Positions 9,550 through 18,494 of a stretch of DNA of 64,000 nt are shown piece after piece (position 1 is the stretch's first letter; the number at the start of each line of letters is the position of its first letter). Source of the DNA: Fimbriimonas ginsengisoli Gsoil 348 (lineage in GTDB: Bacteria > Armatimonadota > Fimbriimonadia > Fimbriimonadales > Fimbriimonadaceae). The notes beneath the pieces are model-generated. The model searched no databases. It saw only the letters and a program-made list of their open reading frames with translations, and was not told the DNA's origin. Location: positions 310,001 to 374,000 of the forward strand of contig CAMCVK010000001.1 of the NCBI GenBank assembly GCA_945881865.1, given 5' to 3'. The position numbers and the translations under genes were made by a program.

Positions 9550-10376
9550 CGGCGCAACCGGATTCCGTAGGCTTCCAGTTCGATGGCTCCCTCTTTGTAG
9601 AGCGAGCCAATGAGCTTTTTGAACGCGCCCTTGCTCAGGCCAAAGCGCTTCTGAATTTCGGCCGGATCGGTTTTGTCGTTCACCGGCAGGTAGCCGCCGG
9701 CGGCGCGCAGCGCCTGCAAAACCCGGTCGCGCTCGCCGATGACCGCGCGGTAGCCCTGGGGTCGGAGCGAGATCGCGACTTTGCCGTCGCTCGACCGAAC
9801 CTTCTTGACGAAGGCATCGCGCACATCACCGACGTTCAACCGCTCGTGAATCTCGTCCGGGAAGATCGATCCGCGCACCCTGCCATCGACGATGACCTGG
9901 ATCGCCTCGCGGGTTTGCCCGCTCACCATGATCTTCACCGCTTGGCCCGGTTCCAAATCCTCGCCATCCGGCCGCAAATACTTGTTGAGGTGCAGCGTGC
10001 ACGTCACCCGTTGCGAAACTTCGTCTAGGTAGACCCGCACGAGGTAGCTGCCGCCTTCCGCCATATTTGGAATCTGTTCGCGAACCGGGCAGAACAGGTC
10101 CTTTTCCAGGCCCCAGTCGAAGAAGGCACCGTTCGGCGTGAGCGTGACTAACTGCAGCATGGCGAACTGCCCAACCGTGGCATACGGGCGGCGCGTCGTC
10201 GCCACGTTTCGATCCTCCGAGTCGGTGTAGATGAAAACTTCCAGCTCGTCGCCGATTTGTGTGCTCGCCGGGACAAGGCCACGGGGCAGCAGAACTTCCG
10301 CCTCGTCGTCGGCAAGATAGTAGCCGTGCGGCGACTCCCGCTCCACCTTCAGTTTCTGGTATTCCCCGATGCGCAT
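9546..10376 (-). CDS. cvfB: S1-domain RNA-binding protein, CvfB-like
   Basis: A 276-residue protein resembling the CvfB/YitL family: several S1-type OB folds followed by a C-terminal winged-helix domain (FGLSKGAFKKLIGSLYKEG near 245-263). Typical segments are GAFFDWGLEKDLFCP and VYLDEVSQRVTCTLHLNKYL. Family members bind RNA and affect gene expression in Gram-positive bacteria; the role here is inferred. I chose the ATG at 10376 (MRIGEYQKL), where similarity to the family begins; the upstream extension to 10604 overlaps the aminopeptidase gene on the other strand and is unlikely. Its stop overlaps the end of the GH30-like gene by four bases, tail to tail. Confidence 0.8.
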   Translation of the reverse strand: MRIGEYQKLKVERESPHGYYLADDEAEVLLPRGLVPASTQIGDELEVFIYTDSEDRNVATTRRPYATVGQFAMLQLVTLTPNGAFFDWGLEKDLFCPVREQIPNMAEGGSYLVRVYLDEVSQRVTCTLHLNKYLRPDGEDLEPGQAVKIMVSGQTREAIQVIVDGRVRGSIFPDEIHERLNVGDVRDAFVKKVRSSDGKVAISLRPQGYRAVIGERDRVLQALRAAGGYLPVNDKTDPAEIQKRFGLSKGAFKKLIGSLYKEGAIELEAYGIRLRR

Positions 10377-10418
10377 ACTCTTATTGTGGGTGAACCCGCC
10401 TTCGGCGATAATGCAGGC

Positions 10419-11435
10419 ATGACCTCCGTCGAGCTTTTGCAGTCCCTGACCCGGCTTTTCGGCCCGCCGGGCGAAGAGATCGCGGTTCGAAACTTTCTGG
10501 CCGAGTACCTTTCGGCGCGGGGGATTTCGGGGCACACCGATGCGAAGGGCAATTTTATTGTCCATTCCGGTTCCGGCTCGCCGCGCGTCGTCGTCACCGC
10601 CCACATGGACGAAATCGCGATGATCGTCCGGCGTGTTGAACCGGACGGTCGGTTGCGGGTCGGACCGCTGGGGGGCCTCCCGGTTTGGAAAACCGGCGAG
10701 GGTCCGGTGGCGATTCTTGCCGACGAGCCGTTGCCGGGCGTGCTTTCGTTCGGTTCAATTCACACCGAGAGCTTTGTGAGCAACGCCGTAAAGATGCGGT
10801 CGAATCCGCTTACCTGGGAAGATGCGTTTGTGCTGACTGGCATATCGGCCGAGCAGCTGAAGGCAAGCGGAGTGCGGCCGGGGACGCGGGTGGTTCTGGC
10901 CGGGTCGCGCCGCGACTTGGTTCGACTTGGGCCGCTGGTTGGTGGCTACTTTTTGGACGACCGGGCGGACCTTGTGAGCTGGCTGCTCCTGGTTGAGGAA
11001 TGCGCGGTCCGGTATCCGGACGTGGCGTTCGTGGCCACCACCGCCGAAGAAGTCGGTGGCGAGGGCGCGCTTTACTACCTGCACGCGCATCGCCCGGAGG
11101 TTTGCATCGCCCTAGAGCTGGGGCCAAACGTGCCGGATGCACCGGTGGTTTTGAACGACCAACCCACGGTTTGGGTTAACGATAGCTACGCGGCATCGTC
11201 AGCGGCGGATGTTCGTCTTTTGGCCGCTTTGGGTTCGCGGCTCGGCTTGGAGTTGCAGTTCCAGGCGCTGTCTCGCGGCGGCAGCGACGCCTCCTGTGCG
11301 GCCAGCCGCGGCCTGTGCGCCCGCCCAATCACGCTGGGCCTGCCGATGGAAAACAGCCACGGGTTCGAGGTCGTGCACCACGGCGCAATGGCAAACCTCG
11401 CCCGGCTAACGGCTGCGCTCCTGGACGAAGTTTAG
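10419..11435 (+). CDS. M42-family metal-dependent aminopeptidase
   Basis: Cytoplasmic di-metal aminopeptidase of the FrvX/PepA/TET type, 338 residues, probably assembling into large particles that trim short peptides. Metal-ligand candidates are visible: H62 and D64 in AHMDE, the FLDDRAD segment (180-184), E210/E211 in TTAEEVGGEG, E233 in ALELG and a late His in NSHGFEVVHH. The RGGSDAS segment is also typical. I chose the ATG at 10419, 42 bases from the divergent cvfB-like start; an in-frame extension upstream would overlap that gene. It is followed 28 bases later by the alcohol dehydrogenase. Confidence 0.88.
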   Translation: MTSVELLQSLTRLFGPPGEEIAVRNFLAEYLSARGISGHTDAKGNFIVHSGSGSPRVVVTAHMDEIAMIVRRVEPDGRLRVGPLGGLPVWKTGEGPVAILADEPLPGVLSFGSIHTESFVSNAVKMRSNPLTWEDAFVLTGISAEQLKASGVRPGTRVVLAGSRRDLVRLGPLVGGYFLDDRADLVSWLLLVEECAVRYPDVAFVATTAEEVGGEGALYYLHAHRPEVCIALELGPNVPDAPVVLNDQPTVWVNDSYAASSAADVRLLAALGSRLGLELQFQALSRGGSDASCAASRGLCARPITLGLPMENSHGFEVVHHGAMANLARLTAALLDEV

Positions 11436-11463
11436 TCGCGGCAAAATTTGATAAGCTGGAGCC

Positions 11464-12576
11464 ATGACGATTCATGGCAAAGCCGCCCTTCTCGAAGCCC
11501 CGGGGGCACCCGCCGTTGTTCGCGACATCACCATTGACGCACCGGGCCCGAACGAAGTCCGGGTTCAGATTGTCGCCAGCGGAGTCTGCCATACCGACCT
11601 GACGGTGAAAAACCTGAACGGCAACGGCATGGCCTTCCCCATCGTGCTCGGCCACGAAGGTGCCGGATACATCGACGCGGTCGGCGAAGGCGTCACCCAT
11701 TTGGCCGTCGGCGACCCGGTCGTCCTTGCCTACCGCGCCCCGTGCGAGCAGTGTCCGGCGTGCCGTCGCGGCGACCCGCGCCGCTGCTACGTCGCCCTTC
11801 GGCCCGGCCAGCGCATTCGGCGCGCCGACGATAACGCCCTCTGTAGCCAGGTTCTGCGGTGCGGAACTTTCGCCACCCACACCGTGGTCCACGCGAAGGC
11901 CGCCATCAAGATGCCTAGCGAGATGCCGCTCGACCGGGCTTGCCTCCTTGCCTGCGGCGTCATCACCGGCGTTGGCGCGGCTCTCAACACGACGCCCGTG
12001 CTGCGCGGCTCTCGGGTTGCGGTCATCGGATGCGGCGGGGTTGGTCTCAGCGTGGTTCAGGGCGCGGTGCTGGCAGGTGCCAGCGAGATCATCGCGATTG
12101 ATGTCAACCCGACGAAGCTCCGCTGGGCGAAGGATTTCGGCGCGACCCATCTCGTGAACGCGCGCGAAGTCGATCCGGTGGCGGAGGTCCGCCGCATCAC
12201 CGAAGACGGCTACGACGGCGGCGTTGAGTACTCCTTCGAGGCGACCGGAATCCCCTTGTGCACCGAGCAGGCGATCAAAATGCTGGCTTACGGCGGCACC
12301 GCCACCACCATCGGATTCCCGGCACAAGACGACGCCGTAACGCTGAACCTCGGCGACATGGCGACGGGCGTGTATTGGAACAAGGCCGGACTTCGCGTAT
12401 GCCACTGCGGCGACACCCTGCCTTCGAACGACTTCCCGATCCTCGCGGATTTGTACCTGAAGGGCCAGCTAAAGCTGGACGAAATGGTAACCCGCCGCAT
12501 CGGGCTGGATGACGTGGAGGCCGCGTTTCACGAGATGGAAACCGGCGACGTGATCCGGTCGGTTATCGTGTTTTAA
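11464..12576 (+). CDS. Zinc-dependent alcohol dehydrogenase (MDR superfamily)
   Basis: NAD(P)-dependent medium-chain dehydrogenase, 370 residues. Catalytic zinc ligands are C42 (VCHTD) and H64 (GHEGAG); the structural zinc site is complete (C94, C97, C100, C108). The Rossmann segment GCGGVGLSVV binds the cofactor. Overall it resembles class III or mycothiol-dependent formaldehyde dehydrogenases and NDMA-dependent alcohol dehydrogenases; the substrate is not determined by sequence. GGAG lies six bases before the ATG. The 3' end overlaps the convergent gene 12563-13606 by 14 bases. Confidence 0.88.
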   Translation: MTIHGKAALLEAPGAPAVVRDITIDAPGPNEVRVQIVASGVCHTDLTVKNLNGNGMAFPIVLGHEGAGYIDAVGEGVTHLAVGDPVVLAYRAPCEQCPACRRGDPRRCYVALRPGQRIRRADDNALCSQVLRCGTFATHTVVHAKAAIKMPSEMPLDRACLLACGVITGVGAALNTTPVLRGSRVAVIGCGGVGLSVVQGAVLAGASEIIAIDVNPTKLRWAKDFGATHLVNAREVDPVAEVRRITEDGYDGGVEYSFEATGIPLCTEQAIKMLAYGGTATTIGFPAQDDAVTLNLGDMATGVYWNKAGLRVCHCGDTLPSNDFPILADLYLKGQLKLDEMVTRRIGLDDVEAAFHEMETGDVIRSVIVF

Positions 12577-13606
12577 CGGGTCCGGCGACCCGCTTCATCA
12601 TCCACATATCGCCGTCGAGGCCTTCCACCACGGCGAGTTTTTGCGACCCGCTCATGGCCACAAACCGCGCCGCCCCGGTGTCGATCCACTTGCCATCGAA
12701 GGCAAGCAGTTTGTCCTTTCCGCCGCGCAACTTGGGGCCAACCGAGCGGTAGCGGTACCCGCCAAAGTAGAAAAACGGCTCCGGGGGCATGTCCTTGGTC
12801 CGAACCCACTTGGGAGTCGGGCCGGGCTTCACTTCTAACTCAACTCGCCCATGAGGCCATTGCTGGATGAGCAACCGTTGACGCCCAGGATCATAGGCGA
12901 ATGACGGTTCGAGGATGGGCTCCGCGCGAAGCGGAAGGTTGAAGCCCCTAGGCAGCCGGCCAAAGACCGCCGTTGAAGTGAGTTGCGTTAAGCTCCCGTC
13001 GACAAACCGGTAGCCGCGCAACTCGACGGTCCGCGAGGTGGCCGCTTTTCGGAACGCGACCAGCAAGTTCCAACCGTTTGATCCCGGAAGAGAGGCCAAG
13101 ACGTCGAACCGATGGTGCCCGTCAGGAGAAAACGTTGCGTCAAAATTTGGGTTCGGTCCACGTTGAAGCCAGCGAATCTCGGAAACCCCGCTGAATCGCA
13201 ATTTAAGGTTGTAGCTGTACCAAGTTGTTCCCGCGAGTACGTGTTGCCTATCACGGGACGCAATGGGCCATCCCGAAGATGGTCCGTTGAAAATGTGTGC
13301 CGCCGGTCCTTGAGCGCCGTTATAGCCCCGGAACTGCTGGCTCGTCGTGCTGCTGTAGATCCGAGGTTGCCGCGTGCTTTGATCGAGCGCGGTCGTAATC
13401 TGTTCGCCCCGCAAACCGACGATGCCATCCTGGTCGTGGCGCTCTACCGTTCGCTTAGCGCCTGGAAAGAACCAGTACTTTCCATCTTCGGTCAGAGTAC
13501 CGAGACCGCTGTAGTCCGAGAACTCAGGTGGAATCGCGTAAGGTAGCCGCTGCGCTTTGTATCCCGGCAAGACCGGTGGCGAAGGCGGGAGGCCCAGGAG
13601 CACCAT
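12563..13606 (-). CDS. Unknown protein, possible beta-propeller
   Basis: I do not recognise this 347-residue protein. It is rich in Gly, Pro, Arg and aromatic residues, with repeated short beta-like blocks (LTEDGKYWFF, FSPDGHHRFDV, FAYDPGRQRLLIQQW) that recall propeller blades of WD40/PD40-type proteins. There is no convincing signal peptide, only a Pro-rich hydrophobic start. Two ATGs compete, 13612 and 13606; GAGG lies seven bases before the second. It follows the icd terminator and has its own promoter-like sequence. Its end overlaps the alcohol dehydrogenase by 14 bases. Confidence 0.7.
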   Translation of the reverse strand: MVLLGLPPSPPVLPGYKAQRLPYAIPPEFSDYSGLGTLTEDGKYWFFPGAKRTVERHDQDGIVGLRGEQITTALDQSTRQPRIYSSTTSQQFRGYNGAQGPAAHIFNGPSSGWPIASRDRQHVLAGTTWYSYNLKLRFSGVSEIRWLQRGPNPNFDATFSPDGHHRFDVLASLPGSNGWNLLVAFRKAATSRTVELRGYRFVDGSLTQLTSTAVFGRLPRGFNLPLRAEPILEPSFAYDPGRQRLLIQQWPHGRVELEVKPGPTPKWVRTKDMPPEPFFYFGGYRYRSVGPKLRGGKDKLLAFDGKWIDTGAARFVAMSGSQKLAVVEGLDGDMWMMKRVAGPVKTR

Positions 13607-13617
13607 AGGCATACCTC

Positions 13618-13646
13618 AAGATACGCCGAAATGCCGGAAACCGCAA
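13618..13646 (-). promoter_or_regulatory. Candidate sigma70-type promoter for the 12563-13606 gene
   Basis: On the minus strand TTGCGG (13646-13641) is followed after 17 bases by TATCTT (13623-13618). It begins right at the end of the icd terminator T tract. Transcription would start at about the first ATG (13612), giving a nearly leaderless message. Confidence 0.35.
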
Positions 13647-13682
13647 ATAAAAAAGGCGGGTCTTGACACGTCAAGACCCGCC
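13645..13682 (-). terminator. Rho-independent terminator of icd
   Basis: A perfect 13-base stem (13655-13667 pairs with 13670-13682, two-base gap in the middle) starts eight bases after the icd stop. On the minus strand it is followed by TTTTTTATTT, so it ends icd transcription. Confidence 0.9.
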
Positions 13683-13689
13683 AACAACC

Positions 13690-14985
13690 TTAGGCCATGT
13701 GGGCGATGAGTGCGTCGCCGAACTCACTGCACTTGACTTCGGTTGCGCCGTCCATCAAGCGCGCGAAGTCGTAGGTCACCAGCTTCGCACCGATGGCACC
13801 GTCCATGCCCTTCATGATCAGGTCGGCGGCTTCCGTCCAACCCATGTACCGCAGCATCATCTCGCCTGAGAGGATCACCGAGGACGGGTTCACCTTGTCG
13901 AGGTTCGCGTACTTGGGAGCGGTTCCGTGGGTTGCCTCAAAGATCGCATGACCGGTCACGTAGTTGATGTTCGCGCCCGGCGCGATGCCGATTCCGCCAA
14001 CCTGCGCCGCCAGCGCGTCGCTCAGGTAGTCGCCGTTCAGGTTCAACGTCGCGATGACGTCGAAGTCGGTCGGTCGAGTGAGCACCTGTTGCAACGTGAT
14101 GTCGGCAATCGCGTCCTTGATGATCACCTCATGGCCATCGCGGGTCACCTTGCACCATGGGCCACCGTCGATCTCGACTCCGCCGAACGCTTCCTTGGCA
14201 AGCTGGTAGCCCCACTCCATGAATGCACCTTCGGTGAACTTCATGATGTTGCCCTTGTGGACGAGGGTCACCGAGCTGCGCTTGTTAGTAAGCGCATAGT
14301 CAATGGCGGCGTAGATCAGGCGCTGGGAGCCAATGCGCGAGACGGGTTTGATGCCGATGCCCACCATTACGTCGTCATCACCCGGTTCAATGTGCTCTGG
14401 CATCGCGGCCACCGCGAAGTCCATTCCCTTCTCCTTCGTGCTGAAGCGGATCTTCTCGTACATTTTTGGAAAGGTCGACTTGAGGAAGTCGAGCAGCTTC
14501 GCCGAATCCTCGGTCCCGGCCGCGAACTCGATTCCGGCGTAGATGTCCTCGGTGTTCTCGCGAAAGATGACCATATCTACCTGCTCGGGTCGCTTCACCG
14601 GCGACGGCACGCCCGTGAACCAGCGAACCGGACGAAGGCAAACGTACAGGTCCAAGATCTGCCGCAGGGCAACGTTCAGCGAGCGGATTCCGCCGCCAAC
14701 CGGCGTCGTCAGCGGGCCCTTGATGCCCACCAGGTACTGCCGAAAATCGTCAAGCGTGGCATCGGGCAGCCAAGAGCCGGTCGCATTAAACGCCTTCTCG
14801 CCGGCCAGAACTTCGGTCCACGAGATCTTTCGCTCGCCGCCGTAGGCTTTGTCCACCGCCGCATCAATGACCCGCACGCTTGCCCGCCAAATGTCGGGTC
14901 CGGTGCCATCGCCTTCGATGAACGGAATAATCGGATCGTTGGGCACGTTCAAGCCCGTTTCAGTCATGGTGATTGCAGTGGCCAT
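13690..14985 (-). CDS. icd: Isocitrate dehydrogenase, NADP-dependent type
   Basis: TCA-cycle enzyme that oxidatively decarboxylates isocitrate to 2-oxoglutarate; 431 residues, close to the E. coli enzyme (416). The substrate-binding loop [13 protein letters not shown] carries S102, equivalent to the serine that IDH kinase phosphorylates in E. coli. [13 protein letters not shown] is present, and [15 protein letters not shown] keeps the Lys-Tyr pair that marks NADP specificity in this family (inference). The start ATG at 14985 has no strong ribosome-binding site; an ATG seven codons in (MTETG) is possible. It is monocistronic: its own terminator follows and a divergent gene lies upstream. Confidence 0.95.
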   Translation of the reverse strand: MATAITMTETGLNVPNDPIIPFIEGDGTGPDIWRASVRVIDAAVDKAYGGERKISWTEVLAGEKAFNATGSWLPDATLDDFRQYLVGIKGPLTTPVGGGIRSLNVALRQILDLYVCLRPVRWFTGVPSPVKRPEQVDMVIFRENTEDIYAGIEFAAGTEDSAKLLDFLKSTFPKMYEKIRFSTKEKGMDFAVAAMPEHIEPGDDDVMVGIGIKPVSRIGSQRLIYAAIDYALTNKRSSVTLVHKGNIMKFTEGAFMEWGYQLAKEAFGGVEIDGGPWCKVTRDGHEVIIKDAIADITLQQVLTRPTDFDVIATLNLNGDYLSDALAAQVGGIGIAPGANINYVTGHAIFEATHGTAPKYANLDKVNPSSVILSGEMMLRYMGWTEAADLIMKGMDGAIGAKLVTYDFARLMDGATEVKCSEFGDALIAHMA

Positions 14986-15039
14986 ACTAGCCGCAAGGAT
15001 ACCGAAGCGAACGCCCTGCGAACCTTAGGGCCGGTATTG

Positions 15040-15122
15040 TCGTCACAAGCCGTTGGGCGTCCTTCGTGACGATCCCAAATTACTCATGGATCGGCCCATC
15101 GACCGTTGGTGGGCCAATTTTT
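15040..15122 (+). promoter_or_regulatory. Structured leader with terminator-like hairpin upstream of the peptide-binding lipoprotein
   Basis: Arms TCGTCAC (15040-15046) and GTGACGA (15066-15072) form a perfect 7-base inverted repeat. Then GGCCCA (15093-15098) pairs with TGGGCC (15110-15115), followed by AATTTTT. No plus-strand gene ends here, so the hairpin may be an attenuator for the downstream operon. This is a pattern observation only. Confidence 0.35.
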
Positions 15123-15180
15123 CGCCTGGGTCAAACGAGCCCCTCCGGTGTAACATAGCTTCACTTTGACGCCACGCCGA

Positions 15181-16776
15181 ATGAACTTTTTTGCACCCGC
15201 GATGGTGCTCGTTGCTTCGCTTGGCGTCTTCCTCATGGGCTGCGGCAAAGGAAATTCCGGGGCCGAAGAGACGGCAGCAGGTGGAAAGACGGTCTTCCGC
15301 ACCGCTATGCACACCGCCCCGACGAGCCTCGACCCGGCACTGATTCAGGACGTCGACACCGGAGAGCTCATCCAGAACGTCTACGAGGGGCTAGTCAGCT
15401 ACGACGAAAACAACAAGCTCGTGCCGCAGCTCGCCGAAAGCTGGACCGTGGAAGGCGGCGGAAAAAGCTTCACCTTTAAGCTGCGGGCGAACGCGAAGTT
15501 CCACAACGGCACGCCCGTCACCGCCGAGGACGTGAAGTTCTCGCTGGAGCGCAACAGCGACCCGGCCGTAAAATCCCCCACCGCCAGCAGCTACCTCAGC
15601 GATATCGAAGGCTTTGCCGCGCATTTCGACGGGAAGGCCAAGGACCTTCCGGGCGTCATGGTGATCGATCCCGCGACGGTGAAGATCACGCTTGACAAGC
15701 CCCGACCGTACTTCCTGGGCAAGCTCACCTACCCCTGCGCGTTCATCCTTTCAAAGGACGTCGCGAAGCGAACCGAAATCACCGCGGTTGCCGACACGAT
15801 TGGAACCGGCCCGTTCAAGCTGGCCGAATACGCGCCCGACCAGCAGCTTGTGCTTCTCGCGAACCCGGATTACTACCTAGGCAAGCCACTCGTGGACGAG
15901 CTCATCCGCCCGGTCATCAAAGACGCCGCCACCCGACTCAACCAGTACAAAGACGGCTCGCTAGACCTGCTGACCATCGAGCGGCAGGATCTGGACGCGG
16001 TCAACGCCGACCCAGTTCTGAAATCCGAGATGGTGAACGTGCCGCGGCCCGCCATCTACTACCTGGGCATGAACCAGGACATGTACACGCCGTTTAAGGA
16101 CGTTCGCGTGCGGCGCGCCTTCGCCATGGCCATCGACCGAACCCGGATCGCCACCGACATCATCAAGCTACCGGAGGCGAAGGGCTTCCTTCCGCCGGGA
16201 ATCACGGGTGCCCGGCCCGACCTCGCCGGCATCCCGTTCGATCCCGCCACCGCGCGAAAGCTGCTGGCCGAGGCCGGATACCCGAACGGAAAGGGGTTGC
16301 CGGCGCTGACGATTACGTACCGAGACGGCCGTCCCGACAGCGCGTTGCTCGCCGTGAGCGCGATCACCGACCTCAAGAAGAACCTTAACGTTGACGTTTC
16401 GCCGAAGACGATGGAATGGCGGGCGTTTTTGGAAGCCCGGAACGCGAAGAAGCTCCAATTTGTCGGCCTCAGCTGGTACGCCGACTACCTGGACCCGCAG
16501 AACTTCCTCAGCTTCTTGCTACGGACCGGGGCCACCGAAAACCGCGACGGCTACTCGTACCCGGCGTTCGACAAGCTGGTCGACGAAGCCGACACGATCT
16601 CGGACGAAGCCCGCCGAACGGAGCTGTATCAACAAGCCGAGGACATCCTCATCAAGGACGTCGCGCGGATCCCCGCCTACTTTGGCCAAGACGTGATCCT
16701 GGTCAAGAAGAAGGTCACCGGCCTGCGCACCAACCTGTTTGGGCAGATGCCGAACCTCAAAGTAAAAGTGAACTGA
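15181..16776 (+). CDS. Peptide/nickel-type ABC transporter solute-binding lipoprotein
   Basis: Extracytoplasmic solute-binding protein of family 5 (DppA/OppA), 531 residues. The signal peptide ends in the lipobox LMGC, with C21 as the lipidated residue. Family landmarks are TSLDPA near the mature start, YEGLVSYDE, LAESWTV, FKLRANAKFHNGTPVTAEDVKFSLER, and the late RRTELYQQAEDILIKD segment. It would deliver oligopeptides or similar ligands to a permease, but no permease or ATPase genes are adjacent. I chose the ATG at 15181; a TTG at 15166 would add five residues. It is followed three bases later by coaD. Confidence 0.9.
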   Translation: MNFFAPAMVLVASLGVFLMGCGKGNSGAEETAAGGKTVFRTAMHTAPTSLDPALIQDVDTGELIQNVYEGLVSYDENNKLVPQLAESWTVEGGGKSFTFKLRANAKFHNGTPVTAEDVKFSLERNSDPAVKSPTASSYLSDIEGFAAHFDGKAKDLPGVMVIDPATVKITLDKPRPYFLGKLTYPCAFILSKDVAKRTEITAVADTIGTGPFKLAEYAPDQQLVLLANPDYYLGKPLVDELIRPVIKDAATRLNQYKDGSLDLLTIERQDLDAVNADPVLKSEMVNVPRPAIYYLGMNQDMYTPFKDVRVRRAFAMAIDRTRIATDIIKLPEAKGFLPPGITGARPDLAGIPFDPATARKLLAEAGYPNGKGLPALTITYRDGRPDSALLAVSAITDLKKNLNVDVSPKTMEWRAFLEARNAKKLQFVGLSWYADYLDPQNFLSFLLRTGATENRDGYSYPAFDKLVDEADTISDEARRTELYQQAEDILIKDVARIPAYFGQDVILVKKKVTGLRTNLFGQMPNLKVKVN

Positions 16777-16779
16777 CCG

Positions 16780-17301
16780 ATGCGACGCCTAGCCATCTAC
16801 CCGGGAACGTTTGACCCACCCACGCTGGGTCACCTGGACGTGATCGAGCGGGCGTCGGCGCTGTTCGATAACCTGGTGGTGGCGATCGGCGTGAACAAGG
16901 CGAAGTCGCCGCTTCTTTCGAACGAGGAGCGGCTGGAAATTCTGCAGAACTCGGTGTTGCACCTGAAGAACGTGAAGGTGGAAGCGTTCGAGGGGCTCTT
17001 GGTCGACTTCGCCCATCGGCACAAGGCAAAATCCATCGTTCGGGGCCTGCGGGCAACCGCCGACTTCGAATATGAGTTTCAGATGGCGATGATCAACCGG
17101 CGGCTGGCCGAAGACATCGACAGCGTTTTCTTGATGACCCGGTGGGATTACAGCTACCTCAGCAGTTCCATCGTCCGAGAGGTGGCGCTGTTGGGCGGCG
17201 ACTACCATCCGATGGTTCCAGCGGCGGCGATTCCGGTCATCGAAGGCGCGCTCGCCAAGCGGCGGGAAACGAACCAGCACCGTGATACACTCGTGGTTTA
17301 A
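16780..17301 (+). CDS. coaD: Phosphopantetheine adenylyltransferase
   Basis: Penultimate step of coenzyme A synthesis: transfer of AMP from ATP to 4'-phosphopantetheine. It has 173 residues, slightly longer than usual (about 160). The nucleotidyltransferase motif TLGH (15-18) follows YPGTFDPP, and VRGLRATADFEYEFQMAMINR and YSYLSSSIVRE are the family's conserved active-site segments. It starts three bases after the lipoprotein gene and ends 12 bases before the next, so it is probably read with both. Confidence 0.95.
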   Translation: MRRLAIYPGTFDPPTLGHLDVIERASALFDNLVVAIGVNKAKSPLLSNEERLEILQNSVLHLKNVKVEAFEGLLVDFAHRHKAKSIVRGLRATADFEYEFQMAMINRRLAEDIDSVFLMTRWDYSYLSSSIVREVALLGGDYHPMVPAAAIPVIEGALAKRRETNQHRDTLVV

Positions 17302-17313
17302 CCACAGTCTTCG

Positions 17314-17859
17314 ATGGACACCCTCAAATTTCTCGACCTCTTGGAAAAAATCGCGGTTCAGGACCCCTATAAGATGCCGCTCATCCCGGTGTACTGGGGA
17401 TTAGATCAGAAGGAGATCAGCATGATGATCACCAAGATTCGCGCGACGCTGCCGCAGGAGCTCAAGGTCGCCGCCGCCACCAACCGCGAGACCGACAAAA
17501 TCCTTCAGGCCGCCGAGGAAGACGCGGAGCAGATGCTGGCGAGTGCCCATAAGGAAGCCGAGCGGATCCTTGCCGAAGCGACCGCCGAAGCCGAGCGGAT
17601 TCGGCAAGCGGCCATTCTGGAGCAGACCAACATGGTTCAGCAGAGCGAGATTTTGAAGCTTTCGAAGGCGCAAAGCGAAGAGGTTCGCAACGCCGCCGAG
17701 CGGGAGGCGTCGCAAATGCGTCGTGGCGCCGAAAAGTACGCCTACGACACGCTGGTCCAGCTGGAGGGCGTCATCAGCAAAGCAATGTCGACGATCGATC
17801 GCGGCAAGCAGGACCTTTCTCGAACCGAACCGACCGGTGATAAGCCGCGCCCCCGATAG
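17314..17859 (+). CDS. Coiled-coil protein (DivIVA-like), unknown role
   Basis: A 181-residue cytoplasmic protein. The first 55 residues look like a small folded domain (MDTLKFLDLLEKIA; YWGLDQKEISMMITKIRATLP). Residues 58-150 form a long, highly charged coiled coil rich in Ala, Glu and Arg, with no membrane segment. The organisation recalls DivIVA/GpsB or V-type ATPase stalk-like proteins, but I see no decisive motif. It lies 12 bases after coaD and 6 bases before the DUF488 gene, so it is part of the same transcript. Confidence 0.75.
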   Translation: MDTLKFLDLLEKIAVQDPYKMPLIPVYWGLDQKEISMMITKIRATLPQELKVAAATNRETDKILQAAEEDAEQMLASAHKEAERILAEATAEAERIRQAAILEQTNMVQQSEILKLSKAQSEEVRNAAEREASQMRRGAEKYAYDTLVQLEGVISKAMSTIDRGKQDLSRTEPTGDKPRPR

Positions 17860-17865
17860 CCTGCG

Positions 17866-18321
17866 GTGACGATTCTTACCGCCGGATATGGCAATCGCGG
17901 CTTCGACGGGTTCGTTGGGTTGCTTAGAGCGCAAGAGGTGACGCATATTGTCGATGTTCGCCGCATTCCGCAAAGCAGCTATTGGGAAGACTTTCGGCGA
18001 GAGCGGTTGCAGGTACTCGTCCCGCAAGTTGGGCTTCGGTACGTTTATATGGGCGACTCGCTGGGTGCTCCGGCCGACGATCCTTCGGAGCCTTTGTTTC
18101 GGGCCGGGATCGAAAAGCTGATCGACGCCGCCAAAACGCGTTCGATTTGCCTGATGTGCGGGTGCCAAGACCCGGTTCGCTGCCACCGGTTTGGCCGGTT
18201 GTCTCCGGCGATTCTTGCGGCCGGCTGCGCGGTCGATCACCTCGACATGACCGGCGACCGCCGCCCCCACGCCGAGATTCTTGCCCGTCAGAAATTACAG
18301 GGCGATTTGTTTTCGGATTGA
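17866..18321 (+). CDS. DUF488 family protein
   Basis: A 151-residue protein of the DUF488 family, function not established. Typical features are TAGYGNRGFDGFVGLL at the start, VDVRRIPQS and the Cys-rich LMCGCQDPVRCHR segment near residues 93-105. The start is GTG at 17866, six bases after the preceding stop. It is the last gene of the run from 15181; no clear terminator follows in the 170 bases before the PEP-CTERM gene. Confidence 0.85.
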   Translation: MTILTAGYGNRGFDGFVGLLRAQEVTHIVDVRRIPQSSYWEDFRRERLQVLVPQVGLRYVYMGDSLGAPADDPSEPLFRAGIEKLIDAAKTRSICLMCGCQDPVRCHRFGRLSPAILAAGCAVDHLDMTGDRRPHAEILARQKLQGDLFSD

Positions 18322-18410
18322 CGTCCGTTGGTTTTGGCGTCGTCCCTAATCTAGGCGTGATGTGTCCCGGTTTTACGTGACCCGCGTGCGTGTGATCGAA
18401 AGAGTATTGT

Positions 18411-18430
18411 TATAACGCAGTTAACGTTAT
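18411..18430 (+). promoter_or_regulatory. Inverted repeat upstream of the PEP-CTERM gene
   Basis: ATAACG (18412-18417) and CGTTAT (18425-18430) form a 6-base inverted repeat overlapping a -10-like TATAAC. I see no clear -35. It could be an operator 65 bases before the start codon. Confidence 0.25.
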
Positions 18431-18494
18431 GGGAATCCTCGATCTCATCTCGACGAGCGCTATCTCGCCCGATTTCCTGATTCTACGATAACTC

